A stretch of 64,000 bases of DNA from Sinorhizobium numidicum (GCF_029892045.1 NZ_CP120368.1:1362001-1426000); one strand, 5' to 3'; shown: positions 26,333-37,344, counted from the stretch's first letter. Numbers and translations are program-made. The notes: a model not told the origin generated them from the letters alone.

Positions 26333-29001
26333 CAGTCCTTCTTGGCTTTTGCGGCCGTCTTCGGTTTAGCCTTGGTCGCGGCCTTCGCTTTGGCACTCTT
26401 TGCTGCACCATTCGCGGAAGCCTTGGTGGTCTTCGCCGCAGTCGATCTGGTTTTGCCGTTTTTCGTTGCGCCGCCCTTGCCGGCGCGCTCGGCGATCAGG
26501 GCAAGCGCCTCTTCGACGCTGATGGATTGCGGATCCTTGCCCTTCGGCAGGGTCGCGTTGACCTTGCCCCAATTGACGTATGGGCCGAAGCGTCCGTCGC
26601 GCACGGTGATCGCACCGCCATCGGGATGCTCGCCAAGTTCCTTCAGAGCCGCCGCTCCCGTACGCCCGCGCCCGCCACCGGCCGCCTTCGACTGCTTGTC
26701 GGCCAGCACCGAAACCGCACGGTTGAGCCCGATCGAGAAGACATCCTCGATCGAGTCCAGATTGGCATAGGTGCCGTTGTGGAGAAGGAACGGACCATAG
26801 CGGCCGAGTCCGGAAGAAATCATCTTGCCGGTTTCCGGATGTGGGCCGATGTCGCGCGGCAGCGAAAGAAGGGCGACGGCCTTTTCGTGATCGATCGATA
26901 CGGGCGTCCAGCCCTTCGGCAGGCTGGACCGCTTCGCATCCTTGCCGTCGCCACGCTGCACATAGGGCCCGAAGCGGCCGCTGCGCAGCGTGATTTCTTC
27001 GCCCGTATGTGGATCCTTGCCGAGGCTCTGCGGCTCATTCGACGCGGACGCTTCCGCATCGCCGTTGCTTTCGGAAGAAAGCTGGCGCGTATAGTTGCAC
27101 TCCGGGTAATTTGAGCAGCCGACGAAAGCGCCGTATTTGCCGAGCTTCAGGGAAAGCTTGCCGGTTCCGCAAACCTGGCAGATGCGTGGATCGCTGCCGT
27201 CCTCCCGCTTTGGAAAGACGAGCGGCGCCAGCTCTTCGTTGAGCGCGTCGAGCACATTGGTGACGCGCAACTCCTTTGTGTCCTCGATCTGGGAGAAGAA
27301 GTCGTTCCAGAACTCGCGCAGAACATCCTTCCAGTTGAGTTCGCCGGCGGAAATCTGATCGAGCTTTTCTTCGAGCGATGCGGTGAAATCATATTCCACA
27401 TAGCGGGTGAAGAAGCTCTCGAGGAATGCCGTCACGAGGCGGCCCTTGGCCTGCGGCACCAGCTTGCGCTTGTCGGTCGTGACATAGTCCCGGTCGATGA
27501 GCGTGGTGACTGTCGCGGCATAGGTGGAGGGGCGGCCAATGCCGAGCTCTTCCATCTTCTTGATCAGCGTCGCTTCGGAATAGCGCGGCGGCGGTTCGGT
27601 GAAGTGCTGTGTCGCGTTGATCTTCTGTTTGGCGAGAGCCTCGCGCGCGTTGATCTCCGGCAGACGACCGCCTTCGTCACCCTCGTCCGCCTGCTCGCCA
27701 TCTTCCTTCATGTCGGTGTAGGCGGCGATGAAGCCGTCGAAGCGGATGACCGAACCGGTCGCCCGCAGACCGGCCCTCTTGCCGCCGTTGTCGGCGGTAA
27801 TCTCCGCAGTCGTCCTCTCGATCTCCGCAGACGCCATCTGGCTGGCGATGCCGCGCTTCCAGACGAGGTCGTAAAGCCTCAGCATGTCGCCGTCGAGAAA
27901 ACGGCGCACCTGGTCGGGCGTGCGGTTGAAATCCGTCGGACGGATGGCCTCGTGCGCTTCCTGGGCGTTCTTCGCCTTGGTGGAATAGAAGCGCGGCTTT
28001 TCCGGCATGTAGCGTTCGCCGAACTGGCTGCCGATCGCACGGCGTGCGGCATCGATTGCTTCCGGCGCCATCTGCACGCCGTCGGTACGCATATAGGTGA
28101 TGAGACCGACCATCTCTCCGCCGATGTCGACGCCTTCGTAGAGCTTCTGCGCGACCTGCATCGTGCGCGATGCCGAAAAGCCCAGCTTTGACGATGCCGC
28201 CTGCTGGAGTGTCGATGTCGTGAAGGGCGGCGACGGATTGCGCTTGACCGGCTTTGCTTCGACGCTGTCGACCACGTAAGTCGCGCCATCGAGCAGCGCC
28301 TTCAGCCGATTGGCCTCCTCGCTGTTGCCGATCGCCTTTGGCTGCAGCCGTTTGCCCTCCGCCGAGACAAGGCGCGCTTCGAATTCATCGGCCCGTGGCG
28401 TTTTGAGAAGCGCCGAAATGTTCCAGTATTCTTCCGAAACGAAGCGTTCGATCTCCCCTTCGCGATCGCAAACGAGGCGCAGCGCCACCGATTGCACGCG
28501 TCCGGCCGAGCGAGCTCCCGGCAGCTTGCGCCAGAGGACGGGCGAAAGGTTGAAACCGACGAGATAGTCGAGCGCGCGGCGGGCAAGATAGGCATCCACC
28601 AGCGAAATGTCGATGTCGCGCGGCTCGGCCATTGCGTCGAGCACGGCCTTCTTCGTGATCGCATTGAAGACGACGCGCTTGACCGGCTTGTCGCCGATGA
28701 CCTTCTTCTTCTTGAGCAGATCGAGCACGTGCCAGGAGATGGCCTCACCCTCGCGATCGGGGTCGGTGGCAAGAATTAAACCATCGGACGACTTCACCGC
28801 GTCGGCAATATCTTTCATCCGTTTCGCGGAGGCGGCATCGACTTCCCAAGACATTTCGAAGTCTTCATCCGGACGGACCGAACCATCCTTCGCCGGCAGA
28901 TCTCGCACATGGCCAAAGGAAGCAAGTACCTTGTAGCCGGGGCCCAGGTACTTGTTGATCGTCTTGGCCTTGGAAGGCGATTCCACCACTACAACATTCA
29001 T
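26332..29001 (-). CDS. topA: DNA topoisomerase I
   Basis: This type IA topoisomerase relaxes negative supercoils. After the Toprim domain (MNVVVVESPSKAKTINKYLG, ATDPDREGEAISWH), the active-site tyrosine is in GLITYMRTDG, and a zinc ribbon CQVCGTGKLSLKLGKYGAFV is followed by further topoisomerase C-terminal repeats (SGRFGPYVQRGDG, DGRFGPYVNWGK). The last 60 residues are Lys/Ala-rich, typical of rhizobial TopA. I chose ATG 29001; an earlier ATG at 29007 would add two residues. It is 890 residues long. dprA precedes by 229 bases; rnr overlaps its stop. Confidence 0.96.
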   Translation of the reverse strand: MNVVVVESPSKAKTINKYLGPGYKVLASFGHVRDLPAKDGSVRPDEDFEMSWEVDAASAKRMKDIADAVKSSDGLILATDPDREGEAISWHVLDLLKKKKVIGDKPVKRVVFNAITKKAVLDAMAEPRDIDISLVDAYLARRALDYLVGFNLSPVLWRKLPGARSAGRVQSVALRLVCDREGEIERFVSEEYWNISALLKTPRADEFEARLVSAEGKRLQPKAIGNSEEANRLKALLDGATYVVDSVEAKPVKRNPSPPFTTSTLQQAASSKLGFSASRTMQVAQKLYEGVDIGGEMVGLITYMRTDGVQMAPEAIDAARRAIGSQFGERYMPEKPRFYSTKAKNAQEAHEAIRPTDFNRTPDQVRRFLDGDMLRLYDLVWKRGIASQMASAEIERTTAEITADNGGKRAGLRATGSVIRFDGFIAAYTDMKEDGEQADEGDEGGRLPEINAREALAKQKINATQHFTEPPPRYSEATLIKKMEELGIGRPSTYAATVTTLIDRDYVTTDKRKLVPQAKGRLVTAFLESFFTRYVEYDFTASLEEKLDQISAGELNWKDVLREFWNDFFSQIEDTKELRVTNVLDALNEELAPLVFPKREDGSDPRICQVCGTGKLSLKLGKYGAFVGCSNYPECNYTRQLSSESNGDAEASASNEPQSLGKDPHTGEEITLRSGRFGPYVQRGDGKDAKRSSLPKGWTPVSIDHEKAVALLSLPRDIGPHPETGKMISSGLGRYGPFLLHNGTYANLDSIEDVFSIGLNRAVSVLADKQSKAAGGGRGRTGAAALKELGEHPDGGAITVRDGRFGPYVNWGKVNATLPKGKDPQSISVEEALALIAERAGKGGATKNGKTRSTAAKTTKASANGAAKSAKAKAATKAKPKTAAKAKKD

Positions 29002-29229
29002 CGTCATTCTCTGAGACAATCTGTTCTGGCAAAGCGCAAGCCCTGCGCGCCGATTATTGACGCCACGAAATGGACAGGGATTCGGGCGCGGTCAAGAGGG
29101 TTCCCTGAAAATAGCGATATCGCGAGCGACCGCAACCAAACGGCAACATTCGCCGTTACGCAACCAGAGGTCGTCTCTCTTCCTGTTTTGCAGGTGCCCC
29201 GATGTGGCAAACGGCGGCCGGTCGAAAGG

Positions 29230-30381
29230 TCATTCCTGCGGCGCGAGAGATACTAGGTTCCCCCCGTGCCGCGAGAGCTGGCCTGCAAGATCGAGTTCCA
29301 GAAGCACCAGATGGATCTGCGAGGCGGAAAGCTCCGTATGGCGGATGACATCGTCGATCGCGACCGGTGTCGGTCCGAGCGCCTCGATAATTCGGGCGCG
29401 GTCGCTATCATCCGGTGCCGCAGGCGTCGACCGGCTGTCTTCAACTGCCGGCTCCTTGACGTTGAGACGGGCGAAAAGATCTTCGCGGCTAAGGGGAGCT
29501 AGCGCCTCGAGCACATCCGCCGGAGATGTCGTGACGATCGCACCCTGTTTCAAGAGGTCGTTGGTACCATGACAGCGCGGATCGAGCGGGGAGCCCGGGA
29601 CGGCAAAGACAAGCCTGCCGAAATCGGCGGCATAACGAGCGGTGATCAGCGAACCAGAGCGGCTGGCCGCTTCGATGATGGCAACGCCGAGGCTCACTCC
29701 GGCTATGAGCCGATTGCGCCGCGGAAAATCGCGTGCACGCGGCTCCCAGCCGAAAGGCATTTCGCTGATCGCCAATCCTTCACCGGACGTGATCTCCTGC
29801 AACAGCGCAACGTTCTCGGGCGGATAGGGCTGATCGAGCCCGCCGGCGAGCGCGGCGACGGTGCCGGTTTGAAGACTGGCGCGGTGGGCGGCGGTGTCGA
29901 TGCCGCGAGCAAGCCCGGAGCTTATGACATAGCCGGACATACCCGCGTCGCGGGCGATCATGGCCGCAAATTTCGCTCCGCTGACCGAGGCGTTGCGCGA
30001 ACCGACGATGCCGAGTGAGGGGCGGGTTACCGCCTTGAGATTGCCTTTGACGGCAAGAAGTGGAGGGGCGCCGTCGATCTGCCGCAAGGCGGGCGGATAG
30101 TCGGGTTCGCCGATGCCGACGAACACGGCGCCGAACCGATACGCCGCCTCGAGTTCCCGTTCGGCATCGGCAGCAGTTGCGACGCGAACTGCCCGAGCCG
30201 AGCCGCCGCGCCGGGAAAGCTCGGGTAATGCGTCGAGCGCGGCCTCTGCCGTACCGAAGTGATTGATCAGGTCCCGGAACGTGGCGGGGCCGACATTGTC
30301 GCTGCGGATCAGGCGCAGCCAAGCGATTTTCTGCCGTTCCGTCAGCGCGACCCCGGTTCGTTGAGCGCTGGCGTTCAGCAT
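29230..30381 (-). CDS. dprA: DNA-processing protein DprA
   Basis: DprA loads RecA on incoming single-stranded DNA during natural transformation; in non-competent bacteria its role is less clear. The 383 residues include a helix-hairpin-helix-like start ([20 protein letters not shown]), the Rossmann core with [42 protein letters not shown] [15 protein letters not shown] and [17 protein letters not shown], and a C-terminal winged helix ([20 protein letters not shown]). I chose ATG 30381 because the sequence upstream overlaps plsY; its A overlaps the plsY stop by one base. Confidence 0.95.
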   Translation of the reverse strand: MLNASAQRTGVALTERQKIAWLRLIRSDNVGPATFRDLINHFGTAEAALDALPELSRRGGSARAVRVATAADAERELEAAYRFGAVFVGIGEPDYPPALRQIDGAPPLLAVKGNLKAVTRPSLGIVGSRNASVSGAKFAAMIARDAGMSGYVISSGLARGIDTAAHRASLQTGTVAALAGGLDQPYPPENVALLQEITSGEGLAISEMPFGWEPRARDFPRRNRLIAGVSLGVAIIEAASRSGSLITARYAADFGRLVFAVPGSPLDPRCHGTNDLLKQGAIVTTSPADVLEALAPLSREDLFARLNVKEPAVEDSRSTPAAPDDSDRARIIEALGPTPVAIDDVIRHTELSASQIHLVLLELDLAGQLSRHGGNLVSLAPQE

Positions 30382-30992
30382 TATCCGTTTTCTCCGATCC
30401 TGCTTTCGGTGCCGCTCAGCAATCGTTGGATGTTGGCACGATGCTTGATCCAGGTGATGAGCGTCATTACGGCAAAGAGCACAGCCACGTTTCCGTGTCC
30501 AGTTGCATAAAGCGCAATCGGAGTAATGGCGGTTGCAACCAGGGCCGAGAGGGAGGAATAACGCGTGATCCTCGCCATCGCGAGCCATATCGCGCCGAAC
30601 ACGAGCACCATGACCGGAGCAAGGCCGAGCAGCACGCCGATATAGGTCGCGACGCCCTTGCCGCCCTTGAAGAAAAGCCAGACGGGATAGAGATGACCGA
30701 GAAAGGCAGCAAGGCCGGCGGCGATGCCGGCGTCGATACTCCACTGGGACGCGATCGCGGCAGCGGCCGTTCCCTTAAGGGCGTCCAGGAGCAGTGTGGC
30801 CGCGGCAAGCTTCTTGTTGCCGGTCCTGAGCACGTTAGTCGCGCCGATATTACCCGAGCCGATCTTGCGAACGTCGCCCAGTCCCGCCATGCGGGTGAGA
30901 ATGAGGCCGAAGGGTATCGAGCCCAGAAGGTAGCCGAAGACGAGGCACAAGAGCGTTGCAGGCAGTCCGAGCTGCCAGGAAAACATATCCAT
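30381..30992 (-). CDS. plsY: glycerol-3-phosphate acyltransferase PlsY
   Basis: PlsY transfers the acyl group from acyl-phosphate to glycerol-3-phosphate, the first step of phospholipid synthesis, at the inner membrane. The 203-residue protein has the three PlsY motifs: [32 protein letters not shown] (around residues 36-58), and [19 protein letters not shown], with several helices between. GGGAGGAA precedes ATG 30992. It lies between the pyrC-like gene and dprA, with one-base overlap on the dprA side. Confidence 0.95.
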   Translation of the reverse strand: MDMFSWQLGLPATLLCLVFGYLLGSIPFGLILTRMAGLGDVRKIGSGNIGATNVLRTGNKKLAAATLLLDALKGTAAAAIASQWSIDAGIAAGLAAFLGHLYPVWLFFKGGKGVATYIGVLLGLAPVMVLVFGAIWLAMARITRYSSLSALVATAITPIALYATGHGNVAVLFAVMTLITWIKHRANIQRLLSGTESRIGENG

Positions 30993-31020
30993 CGGTTCCT
31001 CCCCGCCTAACCCGTTCGGC

Positions 31021-32313
31021 TCACAATGAATGAACGAGTTTACCGGCAACATAGGTTTGCACGACACGGCCGGTAAAGCGCGCATTTTCGAAAGGCGTGT
31101 TCTTTGAGCGGGAGACCAAGGCTTCCTTGTAAAGAACCCACGGCTCGTCGAGATCCAGCACGGCGATGTCCGCCTTCGCGCCCGGTTTCAGCGTACCGGC
31201 GGCGAGGCCGAAAATTTCGGCCGGGCGCGTGGACACCGCATCGATCAGCCGCATCAGCGGCACCTCGCCACTGTGATAGAGCCGGAGGGCGGCCGCCGCC
31301 AGCGTCTCGAGGCCGATCGCGCCATCCGCAGCATCTGCAAAGGGCAGCCGCTTGGTGTCCACGTCCTGCGGATCATGCGAGGAGACGATGATATCGATCG
31401 TGCCGTTGGCAAGCGCCTCGACCATCGCCACCCGATCGTCCTCACCGCGCAGCGGCGGCGACAGCTTGAAAAACGTCCGATACTCGCCGATGTCGTTCTC
31501 GTTCAGCGTCAGGTGGTTGATCGAGATGCCGCAGGTGACATTGGTCCCACGCTCGCGCGCCACGCGGACCGCCTCGGCCGATTCGGGAACGGAGATCTTG
31601 GCGGCGTGGTAAGCGGCCCTGGTCAGACCGGCGATGCGCAGGTCGCGCTCGAGTGGGATGATCTCGGCCTCGCGCGGCACGCCTGGAAGGCCGAGCAAGC
31701 TTGCGAGCAGTCCTTCGTTCATGACGCCATTGGCGCCGAGGTACTTGTCGCGGGTTTCAAGCGCGATCACTGCACCAAATTCCCGCGCGTAAGTCATGGC
31801 GCGACGAAGGACCAGCGTATCGTGAACCGGCTCCCTGCCGTTGGTGAAGCAGACAGCGCCGGCATCGCGAAGCAATCCAAGCTCGGTCATCTCTTCGCCG
31901 AGCAATCCCTTGGTGAGGGCGGCGGCCGGGTGGACGTTGACGAGCGCCCTGTCGCGGGCGGTCTTCTGCAGGAACTGAACGAGTGCGATCTCATCGATGA
32001 CGGGATCGGTGTCCGGCATGGCGATGAACGAAGTGACCCCGCCCGTCGCTGCGGCCTTTGCTGCGGACTCGATCGTCTCACGGTGCTCGCTGCCCGGCTC
32101 GCCGACGAAGACCCGCGCATCGACGAGACCTGGGACGGCGACGAGGCCGGCGCAATCCTTCACGAACGCGCCGTCCGGTGCGCCCTGGTTCTGCGCATCC
32201 TTTCCTGCCGCAAGGATCCGGCCGTCGCTCCCGACGATGACAGTGCCTGTCTCGTCGAGATTTCGGGATGGATCGATTATACGCAGATTTTTCAGAACGA
32301 GTGGTCTGGTCAT
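31021..32313 (-). CDS. pyrC: dihydroorotase-like protein, probably non-catalytic (PyrC')
   Basis: The 430-residue protein belongs to the amidohydrolase family around dihydroorotase, but the metal-binding HxH near the N-terminus is replaced: the normal VDxHVHxREPG reads [16 protein letters not shown]. Later positions also deviate ([28 protein letters not shown]), while [11 protein letters not shown] keeps one histidine. In Pseudomonas a similar inactive PyrC' is needed to assemble aspartate carbamoyltransferase, and the gene follows pyrB there too. Here it overlaps the pyrB stop. I infer a structural partner of PyrB; a true dihydroorotase should be encoded elsewhere. Confidence 0.85.
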   Translation of the reverse strand: MTRPLVLKNLRIIDPSRNLDETGTVIVGSDGRILAAGKDAQNQGAPDGAFVKDCAGLVAVPGLVDARVFVGEPGSEHRETIESAAKAAATGGVTSFIAMPDTDPVIDEIALVQFLQKTARDRALVNVHPAAALTKGLLGEEMTELGLLRDAGAVCFTNGREPVHDTLVLRRAMTYAREFGAVIALETRDKYLGANGVMNEGLLASLLGLPGVPREAEIIPLERDLRIAGLTRAAYHAAKISVPESAEAVRVARERGTNVTCGISINHLTLNENDIGEYRTFFKLSPPLRGEDDRVAMVEALANGTIDIIVSSHDPQDVDTKRLPFADAADGAIGLETLAAAALRLYHSGEVPLMRLIDAVSTRPAEIFGLAAGTLKPGAKADIAVLDLDEPWVLYKEALVSRSKNTPFENARFTGRVVQTYVAGKLVHSL

Positions 32314-33251
32314 AGGCGCGGCCCCTGGTTCTGCGAGAGGAGAAGCGTTTCCATCACTGCCATGCGAACGGCGACCCCCATCTCCACCTGCTGTTCGATG
32401 ACGCTTTGCGGCCCGTCTGCGATCTCGGAGGCGATCTCGACGCCGCGATTCATCGGCCCCGGATGCATGACCAGCGCATCGTCCTTCGCCGCCTTCAGCT
32501 TTTCCGCGTCGAGGCCGTAGTAGTGGAAATATTCGCGCACCGACGGCACGAAGGAGCCGGCCATGCGCTCGCGCTGCAGGCGAAGCATCATTACCACGTC
32601 CGCGTTCTTCAGGCCTTCCGCCATGGAATGGTAGACCTCCACACCCATCTGGGCGATCCCGGCGGGAAGCAAGGTCGCCGGTGCGACGACACGCACACGC
32701 GCACCCATCTGGTTGAGGAGCAGGATATTGGACCGGGCAACGCGCGAATGCAGCACGTCGCCGCAGATCGCGACGATGATCCGGGAAAGCTTGCCTTTGG
32801 CACGGCGGATCGTCAGCGCGTCGAGGAGCGCCTGCGTCGGATGTTCATGCTGACCGTCGCCCGCATTGACGACGGAGCAGGAGACCTTCTGGGCGAGCAG
32901 CGCCGCGGCGCCGGCCGAAGAGTGCCGGACGACGAGCACATCCGGGTGCATCGCGTTCAGCGTCATCGCGGTATCGATCAGCGTCTCGCCCTTCTTCACC
33001 GAGGAGTTGCCGACGGACATGTTCATGACGTCGGCGCCGAGCCGCTTGCCGGCCAGTTCGAACGAGGATTGGGTCCGTGTCGAGGCCTCGAAAAAGAGAT
33101 TGATCTGCGTCAGTCCGCGCAGCGTCGACGTTTTCTTCTCCCTTTGCCGGGAGATTTTGACGGCTTCGTCGGCGCGGTCGAGCAGGAGCGTGATATCCTG
33201 TTCCGTCAGCCCCTTGATGCCGAGCAGGTGGCGATGCGGGAAAGTGATCAT
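32310..33251 (-). CDS. pyrB: aspartate carbamoyltransferase catalytic subunit
   Basis: PyrB joins carbamoyl phosphate and aspartate in pyrimidine synthesis. The 313 residues carry the carbamoyl-phosphate site [20 protein letters not shown] (about 55-74), the second-subunit loop [20 protein letters not shown] and the aspartate site MRLQRER, then [15 protein letters not shown] 33251 has AAGGGCGGC upstream; an in-frame ATG at 33266 lacks a site. No pyrI regulatory gene is nearby; instead the stop overlaps the start of the PyrC-like gene, the arrangement of a PyrB-PyrC' complex. Confidence 0.96.
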   Translation of the reverse strand: MITFPHRHLLGIKGLTEQDITLLLDRADEAVKISRQREKKTSTLRGLTQINLFFEASTRTQSSFELAGKRLGADVMNMSVGNSSVKKGETLIDTAMTLNAMHPDVLVVRHSSAGAAALLAQKVSCSVVNAGDGQHEHPTQALLDALTIRRAKGKLSRIIVAICGDVLHSRVARSNILLLNQMGARVRVVAPATLLPAGIAQMGVEVYHSMAEGLKNADVVMMLRLQRERMAGSFVPSVREYFHYYGLDAEKLKAAKDDALVMHPGPMNRGVEIASEIADGPQSVIEQQVEMGVAVRMAVMETLLLSQNQGPRL

Positions 33252-33409
33252 AAGCCGCCCTTGCATTTCTGGAATTTGGCTCGCTCTATAAAGCGTGGCC
33301 CCTGGCGCGGCAAGCGGCGCACGGCGCCTTGCGAGGAAAACTTGTGCGGGGCCGGTGATCTTCCCGCGCGCCTGTTTCGCACCCGCGAAACTTGCGCTAG
33401 AACCGGCGC

Positions 33410-35062
33410 ATGAATCAGATGAACCGGACCGAACAGAAACTCGCCGAGCTGAACCAGCCCAAGCCCTGGTCCGGTATCAACGCCTATCGTTCCGATCCGC
33501 TGGTGGTCGATATCACCTCGAGCATGCCCAAGGCGCTGCGCGACGAATTCGACGCGCTCGGCCGTTATGTGACCTCGCCGGAGGCGCAGGAGCTGGCACG
33601 CATGGCGAACGAGGGCGTTCCGAAGCTGAGGACCCACGGGCCGCGCGGCGAGCGCCTCGATGTCGTCGAGTTCCATCCGGCCTGGCATGCGCTGATGCGC
33701 CGGTCGATGACGACCGGATTGCACTCGTCCGCCTGGGAGAATTTGCCGGACGAGCAGGGTCGATCGCACAAGGCGAGGGCGATCCGCTTCTATCTGACGG
33801 CGCAGCTCGAATGCGGCCATCTCTGCCCGCTGACGATGACGAGCGCCTCGGTTGCCGCGATCACCGCCTCGCCTGCCGTCCAGAAGGAATGGGCGCCGAA
33901 GATCCTCTCCCGCAAGTATGATTCGTCCAACCGGCCGTGGATGCAGAAATCCGCTGTCACGATTGGCATGGGTATGACGGAAAAGCAGGGCGGCACGGAT
34001 GTGCGCGCCAACACGTCTACCGCCGAACGCGTGGGCGAGGGCATCTACCGTTTGAACGGACACAAGTGGTTCATGTCCGCGCCGATGAGCGACGCCTTCG
34101 TGATGCTCGCACAGACACGCGAGGGACTCGGTTGCTTCCTGGTGCCCCGGCTGCTCGAGGACGGTGGCGCCAATGGCTTGCGCTTCCAGCGGCTGAAGGA
34201 CAAGCTCGGCAACCGCTCCAACGCGTCCACCGAGGTCGAGTTTTCGGATACTTTCGGGTTCTTGCTTGGAGCGCCGGACGCCGGCATCCGCACGATTCTC
34301 GACATGGTCACCCTGACGCGGCTCGATTGCGCGCTGGCTTCGGCCGGAATGATGCGCGCCTCGCTCGCCGAGGCCGTGCATCACACCCGCGGTCGCAAGG
34401 TTTTTGGCAAGGCGCTTGTCAGCCAGCCGATGATGACGCGGGTTCTCGCTGACATGGCTCTCGACGTCGCTGCTGCAAGTGCGCTCTCGTTCCGCCTCGC
34501 GGAGGCTTTCGACAAGGCCCACAGCAGTGCCGAGGACGCCGCGTACGCCCGCATTATGACGCCGGTGGCGAAATACTGGTGCTGCAAGATCGCCCCCGCC
34601 TTGATCTACGAGGCGATGGAGTGCCTCGGCGGCAACGGCTATGTCGAAGAAAGGGCGCTTGCCCGCCACTACCGCGAGGCGCCGGTCAACGCGATCTGGG
34701 AAGGCTCCGGCAACGTGATGGCGCTCGACGTATTGAGGGTGCTCGGACGCGGCAAGGAACTGTTCGAGCAGCTCTTCGCGGTCTTCGGTCGTGATCTTGG
34801 CCCTGCCGGTCGAAAGACGGTCGAAGTCCTGCGTGCAGCCATGTCACTCTGCGAGCGCGATGAAGGCGCGGCGCGCATGCTGGTCGAGCAACTGGCGCTC
34901 GCTGCGGCCGCGGCCGAACTCTATCGGCTCGGAGCCGGGCGCATCGCCGATGCGTTCCTGGAGTCGCGGCTGGCTGCCGGCTGGCGCTCGACCTACGGCA
35001 TGCTCGATTCGCGCTTTGATTCGGCCTACGTGCTCGATCTGCTCTATCCGGCAGCGACATAA
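33410..35062 (+). CDS. aidB: acyl-CoA dehydrogenase family protein, AidB type
   Basis: AidB homologues bind FAD and DNA and are made in response to alkylation damage in E. coli. The 550-residue protein has the acyl-CoA dehydrogenase core: [18 protein letters not shown] (flavin loop), [35 protein letters not shown], and the C-terminal [20 protein letters not shown] with [14 protein letters not shown]. The length (about 100 residues longer than simple dehydrogenases) and the extra C-terminal helices fit AidB. No ada gene is adjacent. Its 3' end overlaps the convergent transporter gene by 19 bases. Confidence 0.9.
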   Translation: MNQMNRTEQKLAELNQPKPWSGINAYRSDPLVVDITSSMPKALRDEFDALGRYVTSPEAQELARMANEGVPKLRTHGPRGERLDVVEFHPAWHALMRRSMTTGLHSSAWENLPDEQGRSHKARAIRFYLTAQLECGHLCPLTMTSASVAAITASPAVQKEWAPKILSRKYDSSNRPWMQKSAVTIGMGMTEKQGGTDVRANTSTAERVGEGIYRLNGHKWFMSAPMSDAFVMLAQTREGLGCFLVPRLLEDGGANGLRFQRLKDKLGNRSNASTEVEFSDTFGFLLGAPDAGIRTILDMVTLTRLDCALASAGMMRASLAEAVHHTRGRKVFGKALVSQPMMTRVLADMALDVAAASALSFRLAEAFDKAHSSAEDAAYARIMTPVAKYWCCKIAPALIYEAMECLGGNGYVEERALARHYREAPVNAIWEGSGNVMALDVLRVLGRGKELFEQLFAVFGRDLGPAGRKTVEVLRAAMSLCERDEGAARMLVEQLALAAAAAELYRLGAGRIADAFLESRLAAGWRSTYGMLDSRFDSAYVLDLLYPAAT

Positions 35063-35979
35063 CGGGTGATGGAAAGGACGAGCGGTATGGTGAAGAACGA
35101 CACGGCCGTTTGTACCGTGGCGACGGCGGCGTAAAGCTCCGCATCTCCTCCCATCTGCTTGGCAAGAAGATAGCCGTTCATCGCGGTCGGAACGGCAGCA
35201 CCAAGGGCGATGACCAGCAAGGCATCGCCGCGGATGCCGAGCAGGGCGCTTGCGCCGACCATGAAGACAGGCATGACGATCAGCTTGAGCGCCACCGCGA
35301 GCACCGCGGCTCCGCTCGGCTTCAAGGCATCCGCGATCTTGAGGCCGGCGCCGACCATGATTAGACCGAGGCTGAGTGAGGCGGTCGCCAGCATGTCGAT
35401 CGCCGTCATTACGGGCGTATAGAGCTCGACACCTGCGAGATTGAACAATATCCCAAGTGCCGACGAGACGATGAGCGGATTGGTGATGATCTTCAAAAAG
35501 AAGTATCCGAGCCCGCGGCTGCGCCCGCTGAACCAGACCAGCACGGCAACATTATAGAAGTTGATCGGGATGATGATCAGCGTCATTACCAGCGCGGTCA
35601 GGCTGAGGCCGATCGCGCCGTAAAGCTTTTGTGCGATCGCGAGCGCCATGAACCCGTTCCAGCGCGTCGCGGTCTGAAAGATCGACGTGAAGGAGGCGCT
35701 GGAAATCCGCCTGCTGCGCAGGAAAGGCCAGGTGAGGAGGAGCGCTGCCGCCATCAGCGTCACGCTGCCGATCGTCGCGATCGCCGTCGCGTCCGCCTTC
35801 ATTCCGGTGAAATCCGCCTGCGCCAACGTCGAGAAGAGCAGCGCCGGAAAGAGGAGATAATAGCCGAACTGCTCAAGCCCGACCCAAAGTCCCTGGTCGA
35901 TGAGCTTCGTCCGCCGAAGCCAGATGCCGAGAAGCACGAGCAGAAAGACAGGCAGAATGCTTTCGAAAATAATCGTCAT
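35044..35979 (-). CDS. AEC family transporter (auxin efflux carrier-like)
   Basis: A 311-residue inner-membrane protein with about ten helices, beginning MTIIFESILPVFLLVLLGIW and carrying the family's central loop NPLIVSSALGILFNLAG. AEC proteins export small carboxylates or similar compounds; the substrate is not predictable. It has a charged loop RSRRISSASF after helix 3. The stop region overlaps the end of aidB on the other strand by 19 bases. A mosaic repeat lies just upstream of its start. Confidence 0.87.
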   Translation of the reverse strand: MTIIFESILPVFLLVLLGIWLRRTKLIDQGLWVGLEQFGYYLLFPALLFSTLAQADFTGMKADATAIATIGSVTLMAAALLLTWPFLRSRRISSASFTSIFQTATRWNGFMALAIAQKLYGAIGLSLTALVMTLIIIPINFYNVAVLVWFSGRSRGLGYFFLKIITNPLIVSSALGILFNLAGVELYTPVMTAIDMLATASLSLGLIMVGAGLKIADALKPSGAAVLAVALKLIVMPVFMVGASALLGIRGDALLVIALGAAVPTAMNGYLLAKQMGGDAELYAAVATVQTAVSFFTIPLVLSITRYVAAG

Positions 35980-36002
35980 GACGAGCCCGAGCAGAAGGAG
36001 GG

Positions 36003-36106
36003 CCTACGGCGCCGCGCGTCTGATCAGACGCACAAAGGTCGCTGTAGCACTTTGAATTACCGCATGATTTTGCCCTTAAATCGGTTCCGATCTAAAGAAT
36101 CATGCG
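36003..36106 (+). repeat. rhizobial intergenic mosaic element, copy 3
   Basis: CGGCGCCGCGCGTCTGATCA, GACGCACAAAGGTCGCTGTA, CACTTTGAATTACCGCATGA and TTAAATCGGTTCCGATCTAA then GAATCATGCG form a nearly complete copy with both hairpins. It lies between the AEC gene and the small membrane protein gene. Confidence 0.8.
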
Positions 36107-36152
36107 ACAGGCATAGTTCGCCGGATTGCCGCCCGCAAGCCGGAGTTCGTCT

Positions 36153-36404
36153 GTGAATATTAACCTTAACAAATGGTTTACGTTGCGCAGGGCCGCCGAG
36201 CGCGGAGATACTGCTTCGCAATTCACTGGAAATCCGGAGCGGAGCGGCTCGGTGAGAACTGGCTTATTGATCATCACAATGATGTTTTTTGCCGGACTGG
36301 CGCTGGACATAGGCAGCCTCGCGGTTGCGCTGGTCGCGTTTGTTCTGGCGGAACGCGCGATTTACCCGCTGTTTCGCGAGCCGAGCGCGGGGAGGGCAGC
36401 ATGA
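36153..36404 (+). CDS. small membrane protein of unknown function
   Basis: An 83-residue protein whose last 45 residues form two close helices (TGLLIITMMFFAGLALDIGS and AVALVAFVLAERAIYPLF), preceded by a soluble, basic segment (LNKWFTLRRAAERGD). I chose GTG 36153 because GGAG lies about seven bases before; starts upstream lack a site, and a shorter form from GTG 36249 is also possible. Its stop overlaps the ATG of the next gene (ATGA), so the two are coupled. I do not recognise the family. Confidence 0.6.
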   Translation: MNINLNKWFTLRRAAERGDTASQFTGNPERSGSVRTGLLIITMMFFAGLALDIGSLAVALVAFVLAERAIYPLFREPSAGRAA

Positions 36405-36739
36405 AGTGGCTTCTGATCTTCTGGGGCGGCCCCGTGGTGCTTTTGACCGGCTGGTATGGCCTATCGTACCATGACATGAGCTTCGGCGTCTTCATGTTGA
36501 CCCGCGAGGCGCATGATCTGGTATTTCGCGTCTACGGGCATGTTCTCGGAATTCCGCCGGAGAGCATTCCGCCGCTTGTTGCCCGGGCGATGGTTGTCGA
36601 CAGCCTGATCGTATTTGCTCTCGTCGCGCTCAGGAAACGCCGGCAGATCGTCGCGTGGTATCGGTCCCGTTTCGCCGCGGCTCAATCGCCGGAATCGCTG
36701 TCGGCCGCGAGCGAGGCCAATCTGTCCAGCGCTCCCTGA
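36401..36739 (+). CDS. DUF6105 family membrane protein
   Basis: A 112-residue protein with an N-terminal helix ([20 protein letters not shown]), the conserved segment [20 protein letters not shown], and a second helix near residue 68 ([18 protein letters not shown]). It is typical of rhizobial DUF6105 proteins, role unknown. GGGAGGGC lies before ATG 36401, within the end of the upstream gene. Its last 58 bases overlap the convergent 3' end of ruvX, so both genes share coding DNA there. Confidence 0.8.
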   Translation: MKWLLIFWGGPVVLLTGWYGLSYHDMSFGVFMLTREAHDLVFRVYGHVLGIPPESIPPLVARAMVVDSLIVFALVALRKRRQIVAWYRSRFAAAQSPESLSAASEANLSSAP

Positions 36740-37170
36740 AGGATGAAGGAGGCGGCAGCCGAGTCGATGCGCTCGGCTCGCTTCTTTCGGGAAACGTCCA
36801 TCTCGATCAAGGCCCGCTCCGCCGCGACCGTCGAAAGCCTTTCGTCCCAGAGCACGAAGGGAATGTCCGTCTTCTCTCCCATATTCCGCACGAAGGCCCG
36901 GGTGGCTTGGCAGCGTGGCCCTTCGCTGCCGTCCATGTTGATGGGTAGTCCAATGATAAAGGCCGCAATCTTTTCCCTTGCAGCCATCGAGAGAAGAGCC
37001 TCGGCATCGACGCCGAACTTGACGCGGCGGATCACGCCGCGTGGCGTCGCAAAGCGCCGCCCGAGGTCGGACACCGACACGCCGATCGTCTTCGTGCCAA
37101 GATCCAGACCGGCGACCGCCTGGCGGGGCGGCAGCCATGCCGCCAGTTCTTCGATGGTGAGAATTGCCAT
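36682..37170 (-). CDS. ruvX: Holliday junction resolvase-like YqgF/RuvX
   Basis: YqgF is an RNase H-fold nuclease that in E. coli trims the 5' end of 16S rRNA precursor and has also been called a Holliday junction resolvase. The 162 residues contain [20 protein letters not shown] (catalytic Asp early), [35 protein letters not shown] (catalytic Glu) and [17 protein letters not shown] (late Asp). I chose ATG 37170; a longer form from 37233 has an atypical start. Three-prime end overlaps the DUF6105 gene. Confidence 0.92.
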   Translation of the reverse strand: MAILTIEELAAWLPPRQAVAGLDLGTKTIGVSVSDLGRRFATPRGVIRRVKFGVDAEALLSMAAREKIAAFIIGLPINMDGSEGPRCQATRAFVRNMGEKTDIPFVLWDERLSTVAAERALIEMDVSRKKRAERIDSAAASFILQGALDRLASLAADSDSGD

Positions 37171-37344
37171 GAGATTTGCCGATTCGATCTTTCCAATGAT
37201 CTCGTTTGATCCATATGCTGGCCGACGAGACAAATCACAAGAGCGGATCGAGGAAACGCCGGCAGCGGTTTTCGACCGTCGTCAACTTATCAGAAGCGAC
37301 CGCGCTGGATTGATCCGAATCCATCATGGTCGAAGGAGAATCTC

